The position numbers were made by a program, and so were the translations under genes. From positions 868,001 to 932,000 of the forward strand of contig JABYQN010000013.1 in NCBI GenBank assembly GCA_022606135.1: DNA of 64,000 nt, in the 5' to 3' direction. Position 1 is the first letter of the stretch. Each line of letters opens with the position of its first letter. The notes beneath the pieces were generated by a model. The model saw only the letters and a program-made list of their open reading frames with translations. It was not told the DNA's origin and ran no database searches. The stretch is from Fomes fomentarius (lineage: Eukaryota; Basidiomycota; Agaricomycetes; Polyporales; Polyporaceae). Positions 53,466 to 64,000 of this stretch are shown here, one piece after another.

Positions 53466-54020
53466 TGATGAACTCTGAACCTGTAAGGCAAGGAGCAACT
53501 GTAAGTCACAACAAAGAGAGATCTTCAGTCAGTGAGCAAACGACTATATTGCATAGTGAAGTACCTGTAAGTCACAACAAAGAGAGACTACAAGTACTAA
53601 GTCAGTAAGAAGTAGTAGAGCATATGTATGTAAGGGACTTACTCTTCAGTCAGTGAGCAAACAACTGAAGAGCAGAGGCAAAGAAGGGACTGCTTTTATA
53701 CATGAGGGATGAGTCCATGAGTCAGCGAATGAAGCAGTCACATGTAGCCATAAGACGATGAGTCAGAGTCCGTATCAGCGTATGAGTCAGATACAGTCAT
53801 AGCATGAGTCAGACATAAGGTCTAGAAGAGTCCGGTGCAGTGTAGAATGTACTGGTATGCACAGGAATGCACAGTAAACCATATGGTCATGGGGTAGTAC
53901 AGTAGGAGAACAAAGAAAACCATAAATGGTAAGTAGGAACACAGCCTATCTAATCATATGACCATAAACAAGTGTACACAACTCCGGTCTGAGCACAGCC
54001 GGTAGTCTGGAAGTTCAACA
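53466..54020 (-). repeat. Copia B 5' LTR
   Basis: 555 bases, of the 5' type (CATATGGTTTACTG, GTCGTTTGCTC, CAGTTGCTCCTTGCC), with a handful of differences from the 5' LTR of copy A near its start (CAGACTACC, CTCAGACC, GTACTACCCC). Confidence 0.93.
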
Positions 54021-54705
54021 TCGTACTGTACAAAAATGTCCTGGTTGATGTTGTGTATCTCAATGAACAATTTCCTGATCCAGGGCTTCAGCAGAGCAAA
54101 GACTTTGTTTGTCACCACTACTTCCAATGGTGCAGGGGCTGGCCCTGCTTTGAACACACACCAAAAATTTAGTCTTCTTTCATTGTAACCATGAGAGATT
54201 CAATGTGTTGACATTCATTGGCCTGCAGTGTCTATCACCACCAGCATGTCTTCCTTCCTCAGTGTGCACATGGCATGGAGCAGTTGGCCAGCAGCACCTG
54301 TATGGAGGCTTAGCTTAGGTACTAGGAGCCTGGGGTGACCTGCTCCATCAGTGAGGCAACAGCCACCAACAAGCTTGTGCTCAAGTCCAAATGTTGGCTA
54401 AGCAGAGGAGTCAATGTGTCCTGCAATAACATAGGCATCACAGTCCACCTGTACACTAGGCGGTCTGAGACTAAGCCCTCAATCTTTGAAATTCCATTGT
54501 CAACAAGGTTGTGTGTGGATATATCTATAGTTGTGTAACACAGTACATCCGTGCAAGGTGGATGATCATGAATACATAGCAGAGGCAGAGCTGAGAGTCT
54601 GAGACCAAAAGTCAAGATATCAAAAATGTTGCATGTGGGTATGCCTGCTCTGCAGAAACCTGTGTCTATGGGATAGCCTGAGAAGAAAGCTCTATGCACT
54701 GGCAT
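54021..54705. other. Region between copia B and DUF6533 copy 3
   Basis: The part near 54530-54705 resembles the 3' flank of DUF6533 copy 2 (inverted). The part next to the LTR contains short frames (for example 54322-54705 minus, reading GYPIDTGFCRAGIPTCNIFD) without a domain. I see no gene. Confidence 0.4.
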
Positions 54706-56408
54706 CTACAGAGCACCATTATTGAGTTCAACCACCCCATTGTCAATCCTCTCTATCTCCATTTCTTCATCATTTCCCTGCAGCACACTCTGAACTTCAG
54801 ATGTCTCCCCTGGTGCCAGCAATGATGAGCCCAATGATCCTATGACCCGACTGAAGTTGAGACTTGACATTGATGATACTTGAGAGTGCTGGTGTGTTGC
54901 TGCATTGTTGGCTTCCTGTAGGTCCATCAGGTATCTAGACACAAGAATTGCAGTAAGGCTAGGAGATGAGACTCATCAGAATCCCTGATGCAGCACAGAT
55001 GATAAAGTACATGCGGCTCTGAGAAGACAGGGATAATACTGCCTGGAGTGTTTTCCAAGGGAGCATTTATATCGGCAATCTGTGGCATGGATGAGTGCCA
55101 GGACATTTGAAAATGCAAAACTGCAACTCACTGAGGACAAGGTAAAGCTGAGGTGGAGAATATTCAGTGTTGCAAGGATGCTACCAGTGTGGCAGACACT
55201 CAATAAGTTGGACCATATACCATAGATATGGTTGACACATACCCAAAATACAGTGTACCTAGCCTAGCAATCAACAACAATCTAAACAGAAATTTGGACA
55301 GTGGTCTGCTACCCACCATTTCTAAACAAGATGCCTGAGAGGGAAGTTCCCTGGCCAAGGACCTTGATATCTCTGCTTGTCTTATATGTTGCTTTCCATG
55401 TGATACATATGACAAGCATATCTGATATGATGAGACAGACCCTAGAAATTATAGTAACTACAAATGATTGTCAGTATCAGTCAAAATGACACAGGTAAGA
55501 AAGGAGTTACAGCTAGTGCAAATGCATGTGAGTGACAGTCTTGAAGGTGAAGCATGCACTAGACATACTGATTTTGGATAGTTGCAGGCAAAGGGTCATA
55601 TATGATACACCCATCAGAGGTTTCCATAATTGACCAATAACCCATATCAACCTGCAATCTGTGTCATGACATCACATGATGAATATTGCAATAAGCATAG
55701 CACCTACAAAGTTAATGATCAAGGGTGCAAGAGAAGAAAGCAGGACCAATGTCAATATAGACCATCGCCCTCTGATTTCTGAGCTTAGTGCATATGCCCT
55801 CAGAGTGGAGAACACTAGATGTATGCCAGTGGTGTCATCCAGTGCACAAGGTTGAGGATAGAATGGGAACATGTACTCACAAGCCCATGGAAGATACTGA
55901 AGAAGTTGCAGACTGTTTAATGTATAGTATGCTGCTGCACAGCTGGCAGCTTCAAGTGAGTGAACAGCTTGGCAATGTTATCTGCATACACTGACCCCTT
56001 GCAATGGATGTTGTGTAATTACACTAGGTAAAAGCAGTAGGTAAGCTCACATTGGTTGTAGTGGGGTCTGGAGAGGGCATGGTCAATGCAGCATATACAA
56101 GGGGCAAGTACCGGTTGATGATGAATAGAACAGAAGACCCAGTAATTGACCGCTTCCAGAAGAACTTTGTCTCATGATCAAATGTGATCATATACTCATA
56201 GGCAAGTAGACCTGGGGCAGAGGAAAGAGATCATTATCGAGTTCAAAGCATAGACTGAGCAGGATTACACAAAACAGCAGTGGATGCATAATCCTCCATT
56301 TGACTAGTAGAAACTCAATGTCAGAAATGGTTTGATGTTATCCACTCACTTCACTTACAGAGTACTGTATTCCACAATCAGTTGTGCAGTCTGTGAGTTG
56401 TCAGACAT
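54706..56408 (-). CDS. DUF6533 multi-pass membrane protein, copy 3
   Basis: ATG 56406-56408 opens MSDNSQTAQLIVEYSTL with a good GTAAGT donor. Further exons encode MEDYASTAVLC, LLAYEYMITFDHETKFFWKR, SSVLFIINRYLPLVYAALTM, STLRAYALSSEIRGRW, TLVLLSSLAPLIINFVGA and GYWSIMETSDGCIIYDPLPA (Tyr kept where copy 2 has a stop). The tail YLMDLQEANNAATHQHSQVS ends GVVELNNGAL, stop 54706-54708. Predicted seven-helix protein of unknown role. No nonsense codon was seen in the exons I could follow, but the junctions of the later exons (55040-55450) are unclear and the donor/acceptor pairs there need transcripts. More diverged from copy 1 than from copy 2. Confidence 0.6.
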
Positions 56409-56473
56409 TGTTTTGCAGCTGTGTGTGTAGACTGAGGCAAAGGATGTGTGGATGAGGGAAGAGAGATGCAGAG

Positions 56474-56480
56474 ATATATA
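56474..56480 (-). promoter_or_regulatory. Probable TATA box of DUF6533 copy 3
   Basis: TATATAT on the minus strand, 66 bases before the ATG, in the same context as in the other copies. Confidence 0.5.
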
Positions 56481-57159
56481 AATCTCATGTCTACTCATGT
56501 GGATATACCACAGAAGGGATGATGAATATGAGCATACAAAAATAACCTGATACATCTCTTAGGTGTACACTGAGACAACATCGGAACCACTGAGTTATTA
56601 TGGTCGGAATCCACCAATGATTTCATGAGGAATGCATCTCATCTCATCCCACATGCATTGCAACTTGCAACCAAATTTGTTGACTGGCGATGGTGGATGT
56701 TGGGGCTTTGAGAGTGCATGTGTGTCTCCCCCTTGGAGATGCATGATATGGGCCTTGGCTGTGTTCGGTCATGATTCAATCATGATACTGGAGAGCATGG
56801 AAACGATTGCGGACTTATCCGAGGGATGATGATTGAGGTCATGGAGACAGGACTTCCAATTCCAGTTCACACTGCACATCAGAACAGTCGAAGTTGAGGG
56901 GGTGAACGACCTGAAGCATGAGCAAGTCAGCATATCCATTAAACATGATACTATATCGTCGGAGGATAGGTGAGCTCCCAAGAGAGGCATGCCTGCCACT
57001 GACCTATTTTCGCTGCCGGTCCTATTTGCGCATAGGAAAGAACCTCACTAGATCGGGTTGGCAAGACGAATAACGATGAGAGGAAGCATGGGAAGATGGT
57101 CTGAGTGTTCTGATCATCCTGTATGATGATGCATCTGACGAGGTCAAAGTGAATTCACC

Positions 57160-57600
57160 TCGCAGCTAGCAACACCATCTCCGGAGAGCCCTGCAAAGCC
57201 CGAATCATCATCTCCATGCGACATTGACAGCCCTTGTCGACTGTGCAACGTCGTGCTGCACAGGAGGCATCCTGATGTAGTCAAGATTTGTAACAGCGCC
57301 ATCTGATATCGTACAGACCAGTCGGGGGTCGCTGAACAGATGGAGAAGCGAGACAAGATGAAACCACTTCAGAGATGACGTTGCTAGGGAGTCCTGAGAT
57401 GTCGGCTTTAGTGCGTGTGTTCGGCGTGCACATCTTCTCTGTCTCTGTATGAAGATGTTTATGCACAGTTACAAACATCCCGCATGAGAGCATCACAGAC
57501 TCGGGACTGAGGAAGACGTATGAAGGGTGATCACAGCAACGAGTGCGATTGAAACGGGGAGATGACCACAATTCACAACCTACCTGTCTTCTGGAAGATT
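57160..57600 (+). pseudogene. Relic coding fragment upstream of DUF6533 copy 3
   Basis: Plus-strand reading near 57380-57600 gives MSALVRVFGVH and later KTYEG, matching VSALLRMFGMY and DIWSV of the relic at 5509-5966, but with several stops and shifts. Same placement relative to the DUF6533 gene as in units 1 and 2. Function unknown. Confidence 0.4.
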
Positions 57601-58039
57601 GAGGGTATTGCTAGTAGTGGCTGGTGCAGTTCAGTAGCTGGGCTACTTCGTGCGCCACATGTCCCAAGTGCCTGTGTGGCCAGCGGTCTAAGATAGCGGG
57701 TTCTCTGGTAGAGTACTTTGTAGCCCAGATCTCAGATATGTCAATGATGCCGCGACACCGCGGCAGACTCGCCGAGTGATTAAGTACACAGTCAGTAACC
57801 GAGAAACATAGGGCTTGTGCGGGGTTTATGCACACCACCTCGGCGTCATTTTTTACGTGGCACACTCAGTTGAAGGTGAGAGCGACAAAACTGGAAAGCC
57901 CGAAGGACAAGACTGACCCGGAGCATCGGTTCGTATCTGTATGAAGCGCACTATGAACACGGATGACCTGGACAGTACTTTTACAGGGCCATTCTCAGAG
58001 ATCACACCAAACGGCTCGGAGTATCAGCCCGAAGCACTT

Positions 58040-58378
58040 CTACCCCATACACGGCCACAACACTTGCTGAACGGGACAGGTTTTGAGAGGAAGGACACGG
58101 GAACGACGAAGTGGGTGGAGAAGAGGACGGCAAGCTCTGAATGTGGTAGCATAACGACCGTTCGCAGTGTGCACAACTTTCAATGCTGAGTCTGTACTGA
58201 AGGCGTTCAGGGCGAGATGGTCTATGAGCCTATCGTCCTTCCGAGTCACTCCAAGGCTCCTCTGTAAGTATTCTTCAAGTCTCTCAGAATCATCGTCAGC
58301 ACCAAAGTCCCACTTGCCCCATGTCCGCGTGCCGAGTGCATGTACCGCATATACCGATGCAGTGAATATAGCTATCAC
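58040..58378 (-). CDS. Hypothetical protein exon(s)
   Basis: A minus-strand frame of 112 codons reads IAIFTASVYAVHALGTRTWG, then KWDFGADDDSERLEEYLQRS and NAFSTDSALKVVHTANGRYA. An exon with DRPDTPVAQELK may lie upstream (58445-58475), with a GTATGA donor near 58440 and an acceptor near 58385. Some coding character, no recognised domain; an antisense plus-strand frame (57941-58189) competes. It could be a fragment. Confidence 0.3.
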   Translation of the reverse strand: MIAIFTASVYAVHALGTRTWGKWDFGADDDSERLEEYLQRSLGVTRKDDRLIDHLALNAFSTDSALKVVHTANGRYATTFRACRPLLHPLRRSRVLPLKTCPVQQVLWPCMG

Positions 58379-58380
58379 GT

Positions 58381-58904
58381 ATTCCTGTGGATGTCATGAT
58401 TACGATCAGGCGATTGCACTGAACAATGCTCATACCTTGAGCTCCTGCGCAACAGGTGTATCAGGGCGATCGTGCCATTAAGATGGAACAGAATTGCGGG
58501 ATGCACCGGTGTGCGGTATATGGGATCCACAGCTCAGCGAAGCACAGCTTGCGGCCGACGCTGTATGCATGAACTGTGGGTTCTCACTCACTGGCTGATC
58601 GACAATGCCCAGGTGCTCCGTGGGTAGTCTCTGAGTGTGGTATCGCTTTGAGAGGACTTATCAGGGGAACACTCCGCAAGCGTGCGTTCGGACATCCTGT
58701 GGTACAGCCGAGGGGAGCTCATCGGAGGCAAGGGCATATCAAGGCAACGCAAACTATGGACGCGTCCGCATGGTTAATGTTTTTTGTGACTTGTAGCAAG
58801 TAACGGAGGATATCTTTGCCTTCGTTGTGTGCCTGTATCGATGTGGGAGCCGAATCGATGTTCCGCGATCACGACAAGCACACCTCCTTTGTCGATGCTC
58901 GCAT
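58381..58904. other. Region without a recognised gene
   Basis: Only short frames without domains; possible upstream exon of the hypothetical gene at 58040-58378. No repeat seen. Confidence 0.4.
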
Positions 58905-59849
58905 TCATTGACACCGCCCTCGTAGATGTTCCATATGCACAGTATGTACGCAGGATATCCGAACAGGGACGGGTACACTATCATCTGCCCGGCCTATACC
59001 CATCCCATTGGTGTTCCGTCTGCGTCCCTGCGTGCAGCGCGAGCCGTACTTGAACTTGAACCTAGTCTTGGTCGCCACGCGGAACATTGACGACGAGCCT
59101 TCCGGTTTCGAGCTTGAGTACAACTCTGCTGGCTCTGCGAAGGCCATTCGCTTGGGGGTGGACGTGCTGGACGAGCGATCGCTCGTAGTTCGACCGAAAA
59201 AGTCCGGGACGCTGAGCAAGGAGGGCGAAGGTGACGACATAGCGGCGGTGACGGGTGTACAAGGTTGCGAGGATTTTCATAGACGACTGCGGTGGGGGCG
59301 ACGGTGCACAAGTAGAAGTGGTGGGCCACGGTGAACAATCTAGATACCGACGGGTTTGCGTTGGAGGTACCTGAAGTTGGTGTGACTGTGGGCGGGAACA
59401 GGAGGGATGGTCGCGGGACAGGCGGAGCGGAAGAAGTGGAGGAAGAACGAGGTTCACTAGGTACCTGAGAAGCACTACACTGCTTCGCAAGGAGTAAGCG
59501 GAGAGACTCGACTGTGCGGTCGAGATTCAGAGTGGCAGATTCGGAAGATGTAGAATTAGCATACCAGCCATCGATAGGTGGGGTGGACGAGGTTGTCTTG
59601 GAGCAGGACAAGCACAACAAGGAGCGACAAAACGCGAACAGAGGGTGGAAGAACTAACAGGAGTATCTCCGGTTCGAATGGGACGTGATGGGTGAGTCGT
59701 GACCTCTTCACTGTGGCCGGACTACTACTGGAGGACGGATGGTGAAGACGGGAGGAGGAAGGGAAGAACGCCGAATGGGGCATGACGTACGAGGCTAGCA
59801 TCTCCAATGGCCGCTTGCTGTGTTGTTCTACAGGAGCGAAGGCCAGCAT
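58905..59849 (-). CDS. Hypothetical, possibly degenerate gene
   Basis: Minus-strand segments with coding flavour: HHVPFEPEILLLVLPPSVRV leading into a hydrophobic stretch (LSLLVVLVLLQ), then SATLNLDRTVESLRLLLAKQ in another frame, then VPDFFGRTTSDRSSSTSTPK and FRVATKTRFKFKYGS. The frames could be joined by introns near 59600 and 59330, but I cannot verify this. No family is recognised. May be a secreted or single-pass protein, or a decayed gene like its right-hand neighbour. Confidence 0.25.
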
Positions 59850-60748
59850 CGGGTCCAGCTATTAATAAGTGTGCGCGATCTGGTTCGGGAGTGGGATCGG
59901 CGGCGGACGAGCGGCTGGACGAGCATGTGGGCTGCTTCAGAGTCGATGTACATCATAGTGGCGTGCGGAGCGGGGGCAATGAAGTCAGTCCGGTTGTGCA
60001 CAGCGAGCTGTAGATTGGTAGCCCTGGAGGGGGCGTGGTGTCGCTGGTAGACTTGGGATGGACGGCGCAGTCTGGGCAGGTGTCGGTCGGGGGCAAGCGA
60101 CAATGGCCGGGTACGAAGAGACATGGTGGGGCCTCGCTCGCTGGGGACGATGGGCAGAGAGATGGCAGCAGACGAGCAGTGAGACACGCGCTCTGTCGGA
60201 GTCTGAAGCTTCAATTGACATCACTCCACGCGTCCTCCATGTCCTCATACAGGCAGTCTTGCTGCTTGCAGTATGTCCCATTTTCTCTCTCTTTAACTCA
60301 TCAGGCTGCCGAATAGCAAACAACGCGTCGATGGCGCGTCATCTCTGCCTCTCACCCAAAGCTAGACATCCCAATATTCAACTTTGTGTAGAATTCTGCA
60401 TCTCGAACATTGAGCATGGCTAGAATCATATGCATGCTACACGCTCCCAGGTGAACAAGGCCACGACGCGGTCCTATCTCGCTTCCCGCGCACTCTGGCT
60501 CCAGCTTCACGTGTGGTCACCCTGTTACATAGGCTTTGTCGACTACTACCACCGGTCTGAAGCTGGATTCCAACAATCCGTCACACGCACTCCGGACTAC
60601 CGCTCTGGCAACGGAATCTGGCCTCACGATCATTGTACGCTACCTGTTAATCCCGGTACTCTCTTAGATACCCTAGCAGCATCCTGCCTGCCTCGTTATT
60701 CACGTCACACTCCTCTCAGCGGCCTACCGAGCTGAGATTTAGATTGAG
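59850..60748. other. Region without a recognised gene
   Basis: Overlapping frames on both strands are low-complexity or unrecognised. The plus-strand 60430-60735 ORF (101 codons; FVDYYHRSEAGFQQSVTRTP) is the most gene-like but has no domain. Confidence 0.35.
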
Positions 60749-62380
60749 TTGAGAGGAACGGCGTACGACATCTTCTCAGCGGAGGGGCCGGCAACTTCTC
60801 TCGTCGAACCGCTCAGCTGTACCGCCAAACTGTCCTGCCTGCCGCAGAACGGATTGCCCGTCGAGGAGAGCCCGAAGATGACAGCGGCGCTCTTCTTCCG
60901 CAAGGACCGCCAACGGCCGCCGCCAGGGGGAGGCTCGACCAAGTCCGACGAAGACACGAGCAACTCGTCCTTCTAGTCCTCGAGCGAGTCTGTCGAGTCC
61001 GGATGCACGTCCACACAGCCTTCGTCGCCTGTTGCGGGCCCCTCGTCGCCCCGGATGCCCTTGCCTGGGCGGGTCACAGCGCTCTCTCGGAAGCCGGTGG
61101 ACGGGTCGGAGAATCGGACGAGCGCGATGTTCACGGTGAAGGACGAGCTGCTGATCAGTTTGCGAGCGAGCGAGGCGATTGTGGATTGCAGGGGGGTACG
61201 ATATTTTGAGTGCTGAGGAAGTTGAAGAGCTCAAGAAGGTGCGCAAATATCCTTGTTCAGATAGCGAGCATGGTATGCAGGAACAAGTGCTCTCATCACG
61301 GCTCGTTGCTATCGAAGAAGCTCACGCTCAATACGGGGGGCGACGACATCGCTTTCGAGAGCGAACGCATCAAAGCAATCATCCGAGTAGCTCGAAAACG
61401 CGAACCGGAAGGTCGACCTCGCGCAGAAGGAGCTATGGCATGTCTCGGACAAGGCAGCGGAGGTTAACAGGAAACTACTAGAACACAATGCAGGTGTCTA
61501 CCGTACGGAGTATGGAGAAGATGGCGCCCCGAGGCTACTGGCAATGGCAAGCTCAGCGTGTCGGGATACAACACCCCTAACAGGAACTCGGCTATGAGCC
61601 CGACGCAGTCGTCTACGAGCAGCGCAAGCTCAAATTCATCAAGGTCGCGGTTCGATGGCGCACACTTCTTCGCTGGTCACTCCGATGCGGTTGTTCCCTC
61701 CCTACCCAAAGGACCAGCTTCATCAGCCGAGGTCACAGCACTACAAGAGCAGCTCACTGCCGCTCAGGCCGCGTTAGACGCTGCGAACGCGCAACAGCAG
61801 AAGATGTCCAAGGAGCTCAGCTCACTACAATCGGAGAGGTAGATGCTGCAGTTGTCGAAGAGCTCAGAGCTTCGACAGGCGGAGGAGATGATCGCTGCGC
61901 TGGAGAGGCAGATGAGCGAAATGCAAGGCCTCGGAGACCAGGTGAGCAAATTGCAGGATGAGAAGAAGACGTGGTCGAAGGAGCGGATAGAGCTGGAAGA
62001 GAAGCGGCGAGAGGTAGACAAGCTGGAGCGTCGGTTGGAGGTGCTGGAAGAGAGGAGCGGTGAGCTGACCGAGGTCGAGGTGACATTGGCATGGGAGCGG
62101 CGGAAGCTGGACGAGAAGGACAGAGAGGTCGCTGCTCTGAATAGACTGGCTCCTAGTCGGCTGCCACGGCCGATGCGGACTCTGCGCGCATGATCGCCGA
62201 CCAGTCAGCATCTTCTCTGTTATCACTCGTCTGCGCCACCCAGGCTCGGATTGCTGTGTCTCTGTTGTACTGGACTTGGACTGCACTCGGACATATCATT
62301 TGTGTATCGCTCTCGGACTTGGACTCGTGGCTGCTAACTAATATTGACAGGATAGTGGGGCAGGTACACGGTCGCATATG
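60749..62380 (+). pseudogene. Uds1-domain (up-regulated during septation) protein pseudogene
   Basis: Intact members are long coiled-coil proteins with an N-terminal Uds1 domain, upregulated at septation in fungi. Visible parts: LPVEESPKMTAALFFRKDRQ and PGGGSTKSDEDTSNSSF, then TAG at 60974-60976, then SSSESVESGCTSTQPSSP and PGRVTALSRKPVDG. The Uds1 core follows: ELLISLLASEAIVDCRGYDI, LSAEEVEELKK; after a 50-base intron, SSRLVAIEE, then by frameshift SLSRANAS, a TAG near 61391, and NRKVDLAQKELWHVSDKAAE with VNRKLLEHNAGV. Further on, SGYNTPNRNSAMSPTQSSTS and a coiled coil (EVTALQEQLTAAQAALDAAN) precede TAG at 61840-61842, then EEMIAALERQMSEMQGLGDQ and KRREVDKLERRLEVLEERSG. A frameshift near 62150 precedes SAATADADSARMIADQS. 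Three TAG codons and several shifts show it is dead. Confidence 0.85.
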
Positions 62381-62774
62381 AAGTCTTCGTTCTTCGCGTC
62401 TCGTGTTGCTGATACATATGGTCACTGGGCTGGCGCGTGGAGGGAGTGGCTACCTCTCTGTTGGTCATGTTCAGCGTTGACGGCCCTGCGACGCAAGGTT
62501 TCTTTTTTTACTTGGTGAGCCCTATTCCCTTTTTGTCGCGATAGAATCATGTGGCTGACTGACTAGGTGTCTACTTCAGTTTGTACCCAGCTCCAGTGAA
62601 TTGTGAATGTATGCTATGGATGCCCGCTGGCAGGGCTTGAACTCGGAACAGTGCAGTGTGCGGTGTGCTCGTCCAGCTTCATGTTTCATCTCCATGTAGC
62701 CATACCATATCACCAGTGGATTGTATCTGACCCGGACTCTGCTACAACATGTACACCTAATGAACTGGATCGCT
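62381..62774. other. Gap between the Uds1 pseudogene and the epoxide hydrolase
   Basis: 3' UTR of the epoxide hydrolase and the remaining decayed tail of the pseudogene. No domain seen. Confidence 0.4.
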
Positions 62775-64000
62775 TTATGCGTATCCATCTTTGCCGGGCA
62801 CGACCCCGTACGTTGGCCCTCCCTTCCCGTACATCTTGCGGAGATCTTGTGCGAGCAATGCCGGCTGCTCGAATGCGGCAAAATGTCCGCCCTTGGTGTG
62901 TTCCGACACGAACACAACCTTGCCTAGCATGTGCGCCCACCTGACCAATGGGAGAAATTGTCAGCATCGTGAGCAGAGAGTTGAAAGCACATGACGCACG
63001 ACCTAGGGAGACGGACAATCTCCCCTGGGAAGTAGGAAACTCCGACTGGGACGGACTGCCACATGAAACCGTCGAATATGCTCCCGGTGTTGCCGTTGCT
63101 CATCTCGTAGTAAATGCGCGTGGACTCTCCGGGACCGGCACGGGAGAACCAGTAGATGGAGATCCATTCGAGAACTAAGAGAGCCTGCTGTTGTTAACGT
63201 GGGAGAGAGACAACCCGAATGCATCACAGTACCTTCGTCCTCTGTCCAGGGGTAGTTATCCGTCCAGCCAACCAGCTTGCCGTAGATCCAGGCCAAGATT
63301 GCAACAGGTGAGTCGCTAAGACCGTACGCCAGCGTCTGCGGGCGGGTCGATTGTTGACAGTTGTAACCAGAACCTGTGAGGTGGAACTGCTGTGTAATCT
63401 TCAAGCCCTCCAACTCGCCCTTCCTGAACGGCAGAAGGAGCATTTGCAGGAAGACTAGCGGATGTTTGAGGAATGAAGGTGGGCCACCAATGCTATGATC
63501 ACGGTGAGTGCGATAGTACTGTGAAGCAGGTCCTTGAGTCGACTCGGAGACGTACAAGGGGATGTTGGAATGCCATGCTTTGATGTGTTTGTGGCCGTAG
63601 TGAGTCACGGCGTGGAGGCCAAGCTGGAAAGGTCACAGGTCAGCACGAAGTCTAAGAGAAGAGACAGAGCTCTGGTATACGAACAATATGTCCCCAGTCC
63701 CCGCCTTGATACACTGTACCCGACGGTATCATTAGTGATTTGTTGGACTATATAAGCAAGTCGCACCGGCATACCGTACTCGTTATATCCGAGCACCAAC
63801 ATCAACTTGTTGAATAACTGCATCCAGGAGCTATGAGTAATATAGATGACGACATCGGACCCTCCCTTACCTCGGCGTATTGCGGCCCTTTGAACCCCGG
63901 TTTCTTGGGAGCCTCAGAAAAGCCGTATCCCGGAAGGCTCAAGGCAACTACGTGGAAGCTTGGGTGGTCCTGAGAGCTCGCCGTCAGCAGCGGGAGCAAC
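62775..64000 (-). CDS. Epoxide hydrolase, microsomal (EHN) type, partial at window edge
   Basis: Alpha/beta-hydrolase that opens epoxides to diols. The N-terminus lies beyond the right edge. From the edge: [40 protein letters not shown], then [14 protein letters not shown] and, after an intron, YQGGDWGHI, with the Asp of GGDWG as expected nucleophile. Next: [92 protein letters not shown] and [17 protein letters not shown]. The last exon has [20 protein letters not shown] (catalytic His in GGHFA), [17 protein letters not shown] and the stop at 62775-62777. The order and spacing fit the EHN-type family. Introns are near 63200, 62940 and 63500-63850. Apparently intact over the visible part. Substrate unknown; fungal members serve detoxification or secondary metabolism. 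Confidence 0.85.

Larger units (their letters stand above)
47574..54020 (-). mobile_element. Ty1/copia LTR retrotransposon, copy B (inverted)
   Basis: 6,447 bases: 3' LTR 47574-48127, 5' LTR 53466-54020, same domain order as copy A and nearly identical interior, without the gypsy element. It carries the same upstream TGA and the same G6 frame break, plus its own one-base deletion in integrase (six G where copy A has seven). The flank after its 5' LTR (TCGTA on plus) forms no target duplication with any other copia end. As the interior is not intact, it is probably non-autonomous. Confidence 0.93.
54530..57690 (-). repeat. Duplicated unit 3 (inverted relative to units 1 and 2)
   Basis: Minus-strand counterpart of 26850-29048 plus its displaced 3' part. 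The relic coding fragment is at 57160-57600, with the CTACCTGTCTTCTGGAAGATTG landmark near 57580, then the TATA box at 56474-56480 and the DUF6533 gene. It lacks the CGGGTA insertion and the 1.4 kb insert of unit 2. Confidence 0.6.

Noticed and set aside
1..64000. tRNA, rRNA or secondary-metabolite cluster genes
   Set aside because: I found no cloverleaf with intact A and B boxes on reading, no rRNA segment, and no PKS, NRPS or terpene synthase domain; a tRNAscan run would settle the tRNA question.

Overview
The window is nuclear DNA of a filamentous basidiomycete, most likely an Agaricomycete and perhaps a Polyporales relative (inference). The signs are dense genes with many 50-70 bp GT-AG introns, F-box/LRR and DUF6533 paralogues, a Uds1-domain septation protein, an STIMATE-family vacuolar protein and a UBE2O-type E2, interrupted by Ty1/copia and Ty3/gypsy elements. 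I recognise no bacterial genes, tRNA, rRNA or CRISPR array.

Left part (1-26.1 kb), mostly unique and gene-rich. In order: an ORM1/2 (ORMDL) sphingolipid regulator (+); MTD1, NAD-dependent methylene-THF dehydrogenase (-); an F-box-like gene (-); a DUF6533 membrane-protein gene, copy 1 (+); a decayed MFS sugar-transporter 3' end (-); a second F-box-like gene (-) with a decayed relative beside it; SEC18/NSF (+); a coiled-coil F-box/LRR gene (-); a GLC8/IPP-2 phosphatase-1 regulator (-); a UBE2O-like E2/E3 (-); and an STIMATE/YPL162C-like membrane protein (-). These are separately transcribed housekeeping genes, not an operon or a biosynthetic cluster.

Middle part (26.8-57.7 kb), repeat-driven. 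Two more copies of the DUF6533 gene and its flanks (copies 2 and 3) lie in opposite orientation. Copy 2 is cut by a Ty1/copia element, and its 3' half now lies 18 kb away on the opposite strand. The 5-bp target duplication GATTC is shared between the 5' LTR of one copia element (29049) and the 3' LTR of the inverted one (47574). I read this as an inversion by recombination between two inverted copia copies. The forward copia is split by a young chromodomain Ty3/gypsy element (33996-42659, target duplication TGGGC, LTRs differing at two positions noticed). The two families show different non-standard primer sites: a half-tRNA(iMet) type in copia and a Tf1-like self-priming type in gypsy. The gypsy element also has an extra sense ORF downstream of pol, split by one TGA.

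Right part (57.7-64 kb), poorly coding. It holds two weak hypothetical ORFs, a clear Uds1-domain pseudogene with repeated TAG codons and frameshifts, and the 3' part of a microsomal-type epoxide hydrolase gene (-) that runs off the window.
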